Source of the DNA: Endozoicomonas sp. G2_2
GTDB lineage: Bacteria; Pseudomonadota; Gammaproteobacteria; Nevskiales; Salinisphaeraceae
Reading direction: 5' to 3'
Assembly (NCBI RefSeq): GCF_017744135.1
Contig: NZ_JAGHQU010000012.1
Coordinates: 27,858 to 91,857 of the forward strand
Length of the DNA: 64,000 nucleotides
The first letter of the stretch is position 1, and each line of letters starts with the position of its first letter. A program made the position numbers and the translations under genes. Positions 1-8,991 of this stretch are shown piece after piece. Under the pieces are notes generated by a model that worked only from the letters and a program-made list of their open reading frames with translations, had not been told where the DNA came from and did no database searches.

Positions 1-631
1 TTGCCAGCGCCGGGAAATCCTCGAATTTCTTGTCCGAGAACGCGTGCGTGAGCACGATGACGCGCCCGTCCGGCGTGATGTCGAAATCGTGATGCGTGGC
101 GCCGTGATACTTCCAGATCACGTTCGAATCGGCGTCCAGACGAACCATGCCGTAACCCCAAGGCGTATCGCCCGCGGTGATATAGATGGCGAGCAGATCC
201 CCGTTCGGGTACATGATCGCCTTGCGCCAGTACATCAGGCCGTCGTCCTGGGCACCACGGCCGGCGGGGTTCGTGGACCAGAGCTTGCTGTAGGGCAGGG
301 TCCAGCGATGGACTTCGTTGCCGTCCATGTCGACCAGCGAGGCGACCGGACCGCCGCCCGACGTGTAGAGCGTATAGCCTTCGTAGGCGCGCGCGGGATC
401 ATGGATGGTGACGCCGCGACGCTCCGTGCGGGCGATGCGCCACTGGTCGGTCTGCGTATAGGGATCGTCGATCGAATCCTGCACAATCAGGGCGTGCCCC
501 GCCTTGTACGCGTCGTTGACGAATTCGTAAGGAAACACCTTGGCGAGCACGACCATGGTGCCGCCAAGAAAGGCGAGAAAAAGACACGCCACGAAAAACG
601 CCGCAAAACCGACGCGATCCGCCTTATCCAT
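1..631 (-). CDS. Arylsulfotransferase-like (ASST family) membrane-anchored protein, N-terminal part
   Basis: The gene reads leftward out of the window, so only about 210 N-terminal residues are visible. One hydrophobic segment (about residues 7-31) would anchor it in the inner membrane with the rest in the periplasm. The repeated strand pattern LVDMDGNEVHRW, then GMVRLDADSNVIWKYHG, then HHDFDITPDGRVIVL is typical of arylsulfotransferase-type beta-propellers (Arylsulfotran families). Members move sulfate groups between phenolic compounds, but many homologues have no proven substrate. Start ATG at 631 is preceded by an AAGG-type ribosome site. The C-terminal catalytic part lies outside, so activity cannot be judged. 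No partner gene is visible on its upstream side. Confidence 0.68.
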   Translation of the reverse strand, partial: MDKADRVGFAAFFVACLFLAFLGGTMVVLAKVFPYEFVNDAYKAGHALIVQDSIDDPYTQTDQWRIARTERRGVTIHDPARAYEGYTLYTSGGGPVASLVDMDGNEVHRWTLPYSKLWSTNPAGRGAQDDGLMYWRKAIMYPNGDLLAIYITAGDTPWGYGMVRLDADSNVIWKYHGATHHDFDITPDGRVIVLTHAFSDKKFEDFPALA

Positions 632-812
632 TTGTTGAACCCTTGATCCAGGGTCCCATACACCGCGTTCAGACCTGAATCGCGGCGCCCTCGGCTCGAT
701 TAGGACATTAGCATTTTTCTAAAGGTTCCGTTAGCGAAATGTCATCGATATGGTGATTTCGCGCCGGAATTCGCGTCGCTGCCATGGCCGTGGCCGATCA
801 CGTCGATCGCAC

Positions 813-1244
813 CTATCTGCGCGCATCTATACGAATGTACACGCCCTCGTCGGGCGCCTGCGTCGCGTTGTCGAACGCCAGTTGCTGCCACTGACGGCGG
901 GGCAGCAGCCGCTGTGTGGTCACCGTGTGCGAACCGTTTGCCCCGGCATAGGTGAAAGCGATGGAAACCGTCATGTCGCCGCTCGCGGCATCGCTCACCG
1001 TATAGTCGAGCCGCGCATCGCGCGTTGCGATACGCCCGGCATCGCGCGCGGCGACGGTGAATTCCAGCCGCCGCGGTTGCGCGGCGGCGCTGGTCTGCGG
1101 GTCGGCATTCACGCCGTAGCGGATCTGCACCGTGAACGGCTTGTCCGCGGCGCGATCATTCGCCGACTGGGCGAACGTTGGCGTAGCCGCCCACAGGCTC
1201 AGGATGAACAGGCCGATGGTCGGGCGGAATCCTTTTCTGCGCAT
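813..1244 (-). CDS. Hypothetical small exported protein
   Basis: 143 residues. The N-terminus (MRRKGFRPTIGLFILSLWAA) is a classical signal peptide, with a likely cleavage after TFAQ-type residues near position 25. The mature part is rich in alternating beta-strand patterns with no cysteine. I do not recognise a family. The open frame continues upstream to 1457, but that extension overlaps the yhhQ gene and has no signal peptide, so the internal ATG at 1244 was chosen. It lies downstream of yhhQ on the same strand with a gap of about 107 bases. Function unknown; periplasmic location is inferred from the signal peptide. Confidence 0.6.
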   Translation of the reverse strand: MRRKGFRPTIGLFILSLWAATPTFAQSANDRAADKPFTVQIRYGVNADPQTSAAAQPRRLEFTVAARDAGRIATRDARLDYTVSDAASGDMTVSIAFTYAGANGSHTVTTQRLLPRRQWQQLAFDNATQAPDEGVYIRIDARR

Positions 1245-1351
1245 TGCGGGCCCCCTGCAGCCTTGGCTGCCGTGCTTGTGGTGCCAGCGCCCGGCGCATG
1301 CCCGGTGACCGGCCATTGCACCGGTTATAGCACGGCCCGCGCGTGTTTTGA

Positions 1352-2035
1352 TCAGCGTGCGGTTGGCTGCGTACGCGGTGTGGTATCGGCCGCGAGCGCG
1401 AGCAATCGCTCGGAGAGCACTGCCAGCAGCGCGCCGTAAAGCGGCAGGAACAGGCACAGGCTGATCAGCAGCTTGAAGGCGTAGTCCACGCAGGCGATCT
1501 CGAACCAGTGTTCGGCCATGAAAGGGTTCGACGACCCCACGAAGGCGATCGAGAAGAACAGCAGCGTATCCAATGCGTTACCCACCACGGTGGACGCCGC
1601 GGGCGCCACCCACCAGCGCGAACGGGCGCGTAGTCGGCGGAACACGCCAATATCCAGCAGCTGACCGAACAGATAGGCACAGAAGCTGGCCAGCGCGATG
1701 CGGGCGACGGCCCCGTTGAATTCGACCAGTGCGTCGAAGCCGGCGAAGCGGGCATCGACATAAAGCACCGAGAAAAGATACGACACCAGCAGGGCCGGGC
1801 CCATCACCGCGAACACGATCCGGCGCGCGGTGGCCGCGCCGAAGATGCGAACCGTCAGGTCGGTGGCCAGAAAGATGAACGGAAAGCTGAATGCGCCCCA
1901 GGTGGTATGCCAGCCCAGCAGCGTGAAGGGCAGTTGCACCAGATAGTTGCTGGCCGCGATGACGACGATGTGCAGCACGGCGAGGGCGATGACGACACGA
2001 CGCCACTGGGCGTCGGAAAGCACGGACATGGACAT
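1352..2035 (-). CDS. yhhQ: Queuosine precursor transporter YhhQ (VUT family)
   Basis: 227 residues with about six hydrophobic segments, starting MSMSVLSDAQWRRVVIALAV. The segment WGAFSFPFIFLATDLTVRIFG is the hallmark of the YhhQ/VUT family, whose members import 7-cyano- and 7-aminomethyl-7-deazaguanine for queuosine tRNA modification across the inner membrane. Length matches the E. coli protein (about 221). No queuosine biosynthesis genes are nearby, which fits a salvage transporter. No PreQ1 riboswitch was recognised in the short leader, which is crowded by the neighbouring gene. Family identity is firm; substrate is known for the family, not shown here. Confidence 0.85.
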   Translation of the reverse strand: MSMSVLSDAQWRRVVIALAVLHIVVIAASNYLVQLPFTLLGWHTTWGAFSFPFIFLATDLTVRIFGAATARRIVFAVMGPALLVSYLFSVLYVDARFAGFDALVEFNGAVARIALASFCAYLFGQLLDIGVFRRLRARSRWWVAPAASTVVGNALDTLLFFSIAFVGSSNPFMAEHWFEIACVDYAFKLLISLCLFLPLYGALLAVLSERLLALAADTTPRTQPTAR

Positions 2036-2098
2036 GGCCTTTTTACTGACGGGGTGAGGGAACCCGTGAACACGTATGACGCGAGCCTGCGCAGGATA

Positions 2099-3391
2099 CT
2101 AGCTCGGCTCGCGCGCGTCTGCCGGCGGGTCGTACGCGCCGGCGGCGATGGCCTCCAGTTCGGCGTAAAGGTCGGCTTCGGCATGGATGCTGCGCAGAAT
2201 CCAGTACAAGCCGCTGAGCGTGCGCATAAGAAACACCAGTTCCGGCGCGGCGTTGAACAGTTTCCAGTGGCGCAGCGACTTGCGAATCTCCCCGCGTATG
2301 GATTCGATCAACCCGTCGTCGCCGAACACGTAATGTGGGTTGTCGCGCAACGGGCCGAGGGAAGCCGCCGCATGGCCGGCGTAGATCTCGGTATACAGCT
2401 CGCTGTGGCGCGCCCAGCTGCCGGGCGGCACCACACCGAGGCGCTGCAGTGCGTCGTGTACGTCGGCCCAGCGGCTTTCCAGTGCGGCCGCGACCACGTC
2501 ACGCAAACCGGCCCGTGTGTCGATGTCGAGGCGTTTCACGCAGCCGAAATCGTAAAGGGCCAGCCGGGCGTCGTCGGTGACGCCGAAATTGCCGGGGTGG
2601 GGGTCGGCATGCAGCACGCCGTGGGTGAACACCTGGCGGTTGATCGCACTCACGATCGCCTGGCCGAGATCACCCGGTGCCTGGTCAATGGGCGCCGAGG
2701 GCACATGACTGGTCACGAGCACGGCGTCGGTGCACAGCTCGGGTACCGGTTCGGGCAGCACGAAGCGGGGCAGGCCGATCGCACGCAGCGATTCGAGATT
2801 GCGCAATTCGTGGCGATAGTCGGTTTCCTCGATGAAGCGCTCGCGCAGTTCATCGAGCACGGCGTCGATATCGCTGCCGCGAATGGGCAGAAACCGCGAC
2901 AGCTTGAGCAGGCGGCCGAGGTTGGCGATATCGGCATCCACGGCATCGGCCACGCCGGGATAGCGGATTTTGATGACCACGTCGCGGCCGTCCGCCAGTT
3001 GGGCGCGATGCACCTGGCCGATGGAAGCCGCGGCCAGCGCGCTCTCGTCGATATGCGCTACGAGCGCACGCTGTTCTTCGGTCCACGTCGCGTCGAGCAC
3101 GGGTTCGAGCCGTTCGAAATCCCAAGGCTCGGCGTCGCGCTGAAGGCGCGCGAGCTGATCGGCCAGCTGTTCGGGCAGGAAATCACGGTACTGCGAGGCG
3201 ATCTGGCCGAGCTTCATGGCCGCGCCGCGCAGCCCGCCGAGAGTGTCGAACCAGTCCTGGCCGGTCTTCTGCCAGCTCTTGGCGCGATCGTAGCCGGGCA
3301 TGGTGTGCAGCACGCCGCGGCCGAGACTGCGCACGCCGGCGCCGATGATGCGCCGGCGGCGGGTGCGTTGTTCGTCGTTATTCGAAGCCAT
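2099..3391 (-). CDS. ABC1/AarF (UbiB-like) atypical kinase family protein
   Basis: 430 residues. It shows the family's own motifs in order: KLGQIASQ (KxGQ), the alanine-rich loop AAASIGQVH, the lysine in VIKIRYPGV, EETDY, HGVLHADPHPGNF (catalytic loop) and YDFG (metal-binding DFG). These define the ABC1/Coq8/UbiB kinase-like ATPases linked to ubiquinone biosynthesis or lipid homeostasis. It lacks the C-terminal transmembrane pair of true UbiB and is not beside ubiE/ubiJ, so it is probably a paralogue. The open frame runs up to 3577, but the start MASNNDEQ at 3391 fits the family and overlaps the upstream SDR-fusion gene by 14 bases, suggesting cotranscription and translational coupling. Confidence 0.85.
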   Translation of the reverse strand: MASNNDEQRTRRRRIIGAGVRSLGRGVLHTMPGYDRAKSWQKTGQDWFDTLGGLRGAAMKLGQIASQYRDFLPEQLADQLARLQRDAEPWDFERLEPVLDATWTEEQRALVAHIDESALAAASIGQVHRAQLADGRDVVIKIRYPGVADAVDADIANLGRLLKLSRFLPIRGSDIDAVLDELRERFIEETDYRHELRNLESLRAIGLPRFVLPEPVPELCTDAVLVTSHVPSAPIDQAPGDLGQAIVSAINRQVFTHGVLHADPHPGNFGVTDDARLALYDFGCVKRLDIDTRAGLRDVVAAALESRWADVHDALQRLGVVPPGSWARHSELYTEIYAGHAAASLGPLRDNPHYVFGDDGLIESIRGEIRKSLRHWKLFNAAPELVFLMRTLSGLYWILRSIHAEADLYAELEAIAAGAYDPPADAREPS

Positions 3392-4793
3392 GAACCGGAA
3401 TATCGCTCTCGTTGCGAAGCCAGCCATAAAGCGCCTGCGCATCGCTCGGGCGTACCTGTGTATTCGGCAGCACCGCGGTCGGATGCGGAGTGCGGTCGAG
3501 AAAGAACTCGCCCTGGCAGTGGTTGGCTGCTTCGGCCGCGCCCAGCCAGACTGCGGTATCCGCGCCCATGCGCGCATCGCGCAGGAACCGGCCCATCACT
3601 TTGTCGAAGCCCGGCAGGGATTTCGTCACCCCCGGCGTCGCCGCCCAGCCGGGATGCATGGCGTTGAACCGCACGCCGGCATCGCCGTAGCGACGCGCCC
3701 AGTGGCGGGTCAGCGCGACGAGTCCGCGTTTGGCGCGCGCGTAGGCCTTGCTGGCGCTGTAATCCGACTGTTCGAGATTCATATCGTCGAGCACCAGCGG
3801 CTGCAGATACATGCCGCCGCTGGACATGTTCACCACGCGTGCGCCGGCAGCGATGAGCGACCCCATGAGCGTTTCCGTGAGCACAAAGGGTGCGACCAGG
3901 TTGATCGCCAGCGTGCGCTCGAAGCCGTCGTCGGTAAGCGCGTGCGTATCGAACATCGCACCGGCGTTGTTCACCAGCACATCGATACGCGGAAACCGTT
4001 CGGTCAGGCGTTCGCCCAGGGCCCGGGTCTCGGCGACGTCGATCAAATCGGCCTGTTCGGCATGGATACGTGCGATATCGCCGCCGGCGAAATCGTGCAC
4101 GGTCTGGCGCGAGGCGGCGAGCTTGTCGGCATCGCGGCCGACGAGCACGACCGTCGCGCCCAGGCGCGCGTATTCGCAGGCGATGGCTTCGCCGATACCG
4201 CTGGTCGCGCCGGTGACGACCACGACGCGATCGTCCATGAACTCGCTATGCGACTTGTCGTCGAGCGCTAGATAGCCGCGTTCGGTGAACATGGGCGCGG
4301 CGAGCACCAGGCTTCGATCGGCCGCGTAGCTGGGCCAGCTCTGGCGCGGCACGGTGGTCTTGATGGTGAGCGCGTCGGCGAGGCCGGCCACCGCCTTGCG
4401 GCCGACGCGTTTGAACAGCGGCCGGGCGAGCGTTTCGCTGAGCCGCAATGCGCCCGAAAGCCGGAAGTCCGCGCGATAGTCGATTTGCGCACTGCCGGCC
4501 GCGTTGGCCGAGATGGCAATCGTCTCGGTCGAGCGGATGCCGTTGCCGTACATCTCGAGTTCGATACGGGCATCCGGTTTTAGTGCCGTGATGCGGTAGC
4601 GCAGCGTGGCACGACGCCCGAAAAGGCTGACGGTCACATCGAATTCGCTGCCCACCGCCGGTGTGCCCGGGGTGATCTTCTCGGCGCGATAGACCCCGGG
4701 GTCCCATTGCTCGCAGGTCGAGAAATCAAGCAGATAGCGGTAGCAGTCGGCAGCGGCGCGGGCGACGCGAACGGTTTCGTGGAGTCGGATCAT
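3378..4793 (-). CDS. SRPBCC lipid-binding domain fused to an SDR oxidoreductase (DHRS12-like)
   Basis: 471 residues, two domains. Residues 1 to about 150 (MIRLHETVRVARAAADCYRY and on) form an SRPBCC/polyketide-cyclase-type hydrophobic-ligand fold. From about residue 185 a short-chain dehydrogenase begins, with the cofactor motif TGATSGIG, then NNAG and active-site elements NMSSGG and YARAK (YxxxK). The YARAKRGLVALTRHWA region resembles DHRS12-type SDRs, in which this Tyr-Lys pair follows a long insert. Start 4793 was preferred over 4880 because the SRPBCC fold begins there. The fused layout suggests the first domain presents a hydrophobic substrate to the reductase; this is inference. It probably forms an operon with the following ABC1 gene. 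Confidence 0.8.
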   Translation of the reverse strand: MIRLHETVRVARAAADCYRYLLDFSTCEQWDPGVYRAEKITPGTPAVGSEFDVTVSLFGRRATLRYRITALKPDARIELEMYGNGIRSTETIAISANAAGSAQIDYRADFRLSGALRLSETLARPLFKRVGRKAVAGLADALTIKTTVPRQSWPSYAADRSLVLAAPMFTERGYLALDDKSHSEFMDDRVVVVTGATSGIGEAIACEYARLGATVVLVGRDADKLAASRQTVHDFAGGDIARIHAEQADLIDVAETRALGERLTERFPRIDVLVNNAGAMFDTHALTDDGFERTLAINLVAPFVLTETLMGSLIAAGARVVNMSSGGMYLQPLVLDDMNLEQSDYSASKAYARAKRGLVALTRHWARRYGDAGVRFNAMHPGWAATPGVTKSLPGFDKVMGRFLRDARMGADTAVWLGAAEAANHCQGEFFLDRTPHPTAVLPNTQVRPSDAQALYGWLRNESDIPVHGFE

Positions 4794-4828
4794 GTAAGAA
4801 CGTTTGCGACCAAAGTCGAGTAGTACGC

Positions 4829-4861
4829 CAGTTTGTGCAGTGCGGTTGAGCACTGCAACTG
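4829..4861. promoter_or_regulatory. Inverted repeat in the divergent control region (possible operator)
   Basis: TGCAGTGC at 4836-4843 and GCACTGCA at 4850-4857 are perfect 8-base inverted arms separated by 6 bases, with further partly complementary flanks (CAGTT / AACTG). The site lies between the leftward SRPBCC-SDR gene and the rightward 5'-nucleotidase gene, where a shared regulator could act. It has no T-tract on either side, so a terminator is unlikely. The binding protein is unknown. Confidence 0.45.
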
Positions 4862-4951
4862 TCATCACGCTGTCAGGCAACCGTCATGGTCGTGCATTGA
4901 GCGCCGGGTAAGTTCTGGTCCGCCTGTGACCGATCAACCTGAGGGGGACCC

Positions 4952-7096
4952 ATGACCAAGACGCAACCCGTCTGGCGACGACTTGCGCTGCTTGCTCTTC
5001 TGACCGCCAGCATCGCCGGCTGTTCCAGCAGCGACGATAACGACAACGATTCCGGCGATATGGAAAGCGCCGCGCCGGCCTATCGTCTGCAGCTGCTGCA
5101 TTTCGCGGACATGGACGGCTCGACCGCAGCGCTCGAGTATGTGTCCAATTTCTCGCGCCTGATCAACGCCTTCGAAAGCGACGAGGAACTGGCAGACAAC
5201 ACGCTGGTACTCAGTTCCGGCGACAATTTCATTCCCGGCCCGCGCTTTTTCGCCGCCGGCGTCGACAACGCCGACACACGCGCCGCACTCCGCGTACCCG
5301 GCAACGGCCGGGGCGATATCGTGTTCGTAAACGCTTTCGATACCGCGGCCTCGGTCGTCGGCAACCACGATCTGGACCAGGGCACCGAAGCCTTCGCCGG
5401 CCTGATCGTGGCCGATGGCGATTACCCGGGAACGGCGTTTCCCTATCTCTCCACCAACCTCGATTTTTCCACCGACGCCAATCTGTCCGGCCTGATCGTG
5501 GCCGACGGCATGTCGGCAAGCGACGGCGCGGGTCGCGTAGCCGGTTCGGCGACGGTCGAGGTCGGTGGCGAGACGATCGGCCTGGTCGGTGCGAGCACGC
5601 CGGCTCTGGCGAGCCTGACTTCGACGGGCGGCATCACCGTCTCGCCGTCCGGCTTCACCATGGACGAGGCCGGCTACGATGCGCTGGCGGCCGAGATTCA
5701 GCCTGCGATCGATGCGCTGGTGGATGCCGGTATCGACAAGATCGTGCTCATGGCGCACATGCAGCAGATCGCGATCGAGCAGGCCCTGGCCACACGCCTG
5801 AACGATGTCGATATCATCATCGCCGGCGGCTCCAACACGCTGCTGGCCGACGGCAACGACACGCTGCGCGACGGCGATACCGCGGCGGATACCTATCCGT
5901 TGTCCTTCGAGGGGCCGGACGGCACGCCGACGCTCGTGGTCAATGTCGACGGCGACTACAAATACCTCGGCCGCCTGGTCGTGGATTTCGACGAAGCCGG
6001 CGTGCTGATCACGCGCACGCTGGACAGCAGCGAGAACGGCGCCTGGGCATCGACCGATGCGGTGGTCGAGATGCTCGCCACCCGCGGTCTCGATACCAGC
6101 GCCGACGAAGACGTACTGGCCGTGCAGTCCGCCCTTCAGGACGTGCTCGCCGAGCAGGACGGCAACGTCCAGGGCATCACCGACGTCTATCTCGACGGGC
6201 GCCGTACCCAGGTGCGTACCGAGGAGACCAATCTCGGTGATCTCACTGCGGACGCGAACCTCTACTACGCACGGCTGGTGGAGCCGGGCGTGCAGGTCTC
6301 GCTCAAGAACGGCGGCGGCATTCGCGACGATATCGGCCAGGTGGTCGTGCCGCCGGGCTCGAACGACGCCGAGCCGGAATTTCGCCCGCCCCAGGCCAAC
6401 GAGTCGATTGGCAAGCCGGCGGGCGGCGTGTCGCAGTTCGATATCGCCGGCTCGCTGCGTTTCAATAACAGCCTGACGCTGATAACCGTCACCGCCGCCG
6501 AACTGCGCGACATCATGGAGCACGCGGTCGCGGCGACGACCGACGGCGCCACGCCGGGCCAGTTCCCGCAGATCGGCGGCATGCGCATCGCTTTCGATGC
6601 GGATGAAACCGCGCGGGTCGGTGACCAGACGAGCTTGGGTGCGTCGACCGCCGGCAGCCGTATCCGCACCTTGGAACTCATCGACGATGCCGGCACGGCC
6701 ACCGATACGATTGTGGCCAACGGCGTCCTGCAGGGCGACGCCAGCCGCGGCATTCGCATGGTGCTGCTGGCCTTCACCGCGGCCTGCGTGCCCGGCGACA
6801 ACTACGACGCCGGCACTCAGGAATGCGGCGATGCCTATCCATTGATGAATCTGGCCGACCCGCAGCGCGTGGATCTCGACCCGGCGACGGCGACCGATCC
6901 GTCGGCGGTCAGCACGGCCTACGATCCGGGCCTGGCGTCATTCGCGGCCAGCGGTACCGAACAGGACGCGCTGGCCGAACACCTGCAGGCGCTCTACAAC
7001 CCGGCCAACGGCGGCAGCGCCTATGCACAGGCCGAAACGCCGGCGGTCGAAGACACGCGTATCGTCAATCTGAAGGCCCAGCGCGACGCGCCGTAA
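4952..7096 (+). CDS. Lipoprotein metallophosphatase/5'-nucleotidase (UshA-like)
   Basis: 714 residues. The N-terminus ends in the lipobox SIAGC (Cys24), so the protein is probably lipid-anchored in the periplasm. Residues about 45-330 are a calcineurin-like metallophosphatase with SSGDNF (about 89), GNHD (about 137) and AHMQQ (about 269). Residues about 400-640 form a 5'-nucleotidase C-terminal domain with NGGGIRDDI (about 453). Such enzymes hydrolyse extracellular nucleotides or nucleotide sugars to scavenge phosphate and nucleosides. The first metal motif reads LLHFADMDG, with Asp or Met where UshA-type enzymes have a His (DxH), so the first metal site may differ. Divergent from the SDR-fusion gene, and followed after 88 bases by a WYL regulator. 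Confidence 0.82.
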   Translation: MTKTQPVWRRLALLALLTASIAGCSSSDDNDNDSGDMESAAPAYRLQLLHFADMDGSTAALEYVSNFSRLINAFESDEELADNTLVLSSGDNFIPGPRFFAAGVDNADTRAALRVPGNGRGDIVFVNAFDTAASVVGNHDLDQGTEAFAGLIVADGDYPGTAFPYLSTNLDFSTDANLSGLIVADGMSASDGAGRVAGSATVEVGGETIGLVGASTPALASLTSTGGITVSPSGFTMDEAGYDALAAEIQPAIDALVDAGIDKIVLMAHMQQIAIEQALATRLNDVDIIIAGGSNTLLADGNDTLRDGDTAADTYPLSFEGPDGTPTLVVNVDGDYKYLGRLVVDFDEAGVLITRTLDSSENGAWASTDAVVEMLATRGLDTSADEDVLAVQSALQDVLAEQDGNVQGITDVYLDGRRTQVRTEETNLGDLTADANLYYARLVEPGVQVSLKNGGGIRDDIGQVVVPPGSNDAEPEFRPPQANESIGKPAGGVSQFDIAGSLRFNNSLTLITVTAAELRDIMEHAVAATTDGATPGQFPQIGGMRIAFDADETARVGDQTSLGASTAGSRIRTLELIDDAGTATDTIVANGVLQGDASRGIRMVLLAFTAACVPGDNYDAGTQECGDAYPLMNLADPQRVDLDPATATDPSAVSTAYDPGLASFAASGTEQDALAEHLQALYNPANGGSAYAQAETPAVEDTRIVNLKAQRDAP

Positions 7097-7184
7097 TCGG
7101 CCTCGCGTCTGGCACACGGGTCGCGCTGGCAGCAGCGCGGCCTTTTTCATGCGCGGGCTTCGAACGAAACGATAGACTCGCGGC

Positions 7185-8189
7185 ATGAACGTCTTCGATC
7201 GCATCTACGCGCTGCACAAGCAGCTCGCCGGCGCACGCCGGCCGATTCCCAAGGCCACGCTGGAAGAACGCCTCGAATGCTCGCCGGCCACGGTCAAGCG
7301 CATCATCCGCGACATGCGGCTGTATCTGGACGCGCCGATCGAGTACGACCGCGAATACAACGGCTACTACTACGCGCGCGATGCCGACGGTAACGACGCC
7401 GACGAGGGCGCGGGCGGGCATTTCGAACTGCCGGGGCTGTGGTTCAACGCCTCCGAGCTGGTCTCGCTGCTGGCCATGGACCAGCTGCTCGAAACCGTGC
7501 AGCCGGGCCTGCTCGCGCTCGATCTCGCGCCGGTGCGCAAGCGCCTGGAGCGCATCCTGGAAAGCCGTGCCATGGGCACCGGCGAACTGGCCAAGCGCAC
7601 GCGTATCCTGCGCGCCAGCGCGCGCCGGCCCGGGCCTGCCTTTGCCGACGTCGCCAGCGCCATGGCCATGCGACACCGGGTGACGATCCGCTATCACGGG
7701 CGCGCGCGCGATACCGAAAGCGAGCGCACCGTGTCGCCGCAGCGGCTGATCTATTACCGCGACAACTGGTATCTCGATGCCTGGTGTCATGACGCCGACG
7801 GCCTGCGCAGCTTCTCGCTGGATCGTATTCGCCATGCGCATGCGCTCGAGGATGCGGCGATCGAGATGGACGAGACCACGCTGGAAGCGGAACTCGGCGG
7901 CGGCTATGGCATCTTCTCCGGCGCGCCGGCCCATACCGCGGTGATCCGCTTCAGTGCGCGCGCGGCACGCTGGGTCGCCGACGAGGAGTGGCATCCGGAT
8001 CAGCAGGGCGAGGTGCTCGCCGACGGCGGCTATGAACTGCGCGTGCCGTACTCGGCATCCGCCGAACTGCTGGCCGATGTGCTCGCCTACGGCCCGGAAG
8101 CCGAAGTGATCGCGCCGTCGGAACTGCGTGCAGCGGCGGCCGAACGCCTGCATGCCGCCGCGGCGCAATACGGCGCCAACACGAAATAA
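7185..8189 (+). CDS. WYL-domain transcriptional regulator (YafY type)
   Basis: 334 residues. Residues 1-60 carry a helix-turn-helix of the HTH_11 kind (TLEERLECSPATVKRIIRDM), followed by a linker and, from about residue 150, a WYL domain (FADVASAMAMRHRVTIRYHG... with LIYYRDNWYLDAWC) and a C-terminal WCX extension. WYL proteins sense ligands, sometimes nucleic acids, and often regulate stress or defence genes. No defence genes lie next to it. It sits 88 bases after the nucleotidase gene on the same strand. Target genes are not evident. Confidence 0.87.
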   Translation: MNVFDRIYALHKQLAGARRPIPKATLEERLECSPATVKRIIRDMRLYLDAPIEYDREYNGYYYARDADGNDADEGAGGHFELPGLWFNASELVSLLAMDQLLETVQPGLLALDLAPVRKRLERILESRAMGTGELAKRTRILRASARRPGPAFADVASAMAMRHRVTIRYHGRARDTESERTVSPQRLIYYRDNWYLDAWCHDADGLRSFSLDRIRHAHALEDAAIEMDETTLEAELGGGYGIFSGAPAHTAVIRFSARAARWVADEEWHPDQQGEVLADGGYELRVPYSASAELLADVLAYGPEAEVIAPSELRAAAAERLHAAAAQYGANTK

Positions 8190-8271
8190 TGTAAATCCAT
8201 ACAGCTCAGGGTCGTCGAATGACCCACCGGCCGCGCCACCCTGTAGTCACGTTGAATACAGGGAGTGACCG

Positions 8272-8955
8272 ATGAGCATGACCACCGCCCAACGACTGAC
8301 CCACCCGGCCCATGCCGCGCTGCTGCAGGCCGCCCGCGACGAACGTCGCGGTCTCGTGCGCGCACTGGCCATCGAGGCCGACTGGCGTTTTCATGACGGC
8401 CCCGAATGGGCCGCCCAGTATTGGGCCGCTTTTGGCGACCTGCGTCGGGATGCCGACACCGCTCACGACATGCGCGTCGCCGCGGCCACCGCGCCGCGCC
8501 GGGACTGGCCCACGCTGGCGCCGGTCGAATCCGACCAGGCGCGGGCGATCTTTCGGGCTCTGCTTGCCGCATTGCATCCCGACGTGGCCCCGAACGTGGC
8601 CGCCGCCGATCGCGAGGGGCTCTGGTCGCTCGTGGTCATGGCCTATCGCGCCGGCGACGCGGCCCGACTGCGCGAACTGCTCGGGCGCGCGCGTAACAAC
8701 GCGGCATCGGCGCGGCTGCCGAACGACATCGTCGCGCTGCGCCGCGAACACGACCGGCTGTGCGGACTGCGCGAGCAGGCCGATCGTCGCCTGGCCGAGT
8801 TGAGCCAGCAGTTTCCGTTCTGTCTGCGCGATCAACTGGCCGATCCCGATTGGGTTCGCCGTCAGCGTCTGGGGTTGCGCCAGGTCATTGCCATGGCGGC
8901 GCCCCCGCGGCCGCGCCGGCGCAGCACAGCGGATGACCGCAAGCAGGTATGCTGA
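8272..8955 (+). CDS. Hypothetical protein with J-domain-like LHPD segment
   Basis: 227 residues, soluble and charged, with no signal peptide. Around residues 85-120 the pattern RALLAALHPDVAP, then W..LV..AYRAGD, resembles the HPD-containing helices of J-domain proteins, though the fit to a full J domain is partial. The C-terminal half is helical (ALRREHDRLCGLREQADRRL looks coiled-coil). A good ribosome site (GGGAGTG) precedes ATG 8272. It lies 36 bases before sprT on the same strand, probably one operon. Function not known; a co-chaperone role would be a guess. Confidence 0.6.
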   Translation: MSMTTAQRLTHPAHAALLQAARDERRGLVRALAIEADWRFHDGPEWAAQYWAAFGDLRRDADTAHDMRVAAATAPRRDWPTLAPVESDQARAIFRALLAALHPDVAPNVAAADREGLWSLVVMAYRAGDAARLRELLGRARNNAASARLPNDIVALRREHDRLCGLREQADRRLAELSQQFPFCLRDQLADPDWVRRQRLGLRQVIAMAAPPRPRRRSTADDRKQVC

Positions 8956-8991
8956 GCCGCTGGTCGACTCTCGAAATGACACGCCCCGCCC

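Noticed and set aside
1907..3667. Open frame of 586 codons on the plus strand
   Set aside because: Antisense to the ABC1 and yhhQ genes; low-complexity composition and no motifs.
4968..6500. Long minus-strand open frame over the 5'-nucleotidase
   Set aside because: Shadow of the nucleotidase gene; no family motifs, and the plus-strand frame has a lipobox and catalytic motifs.
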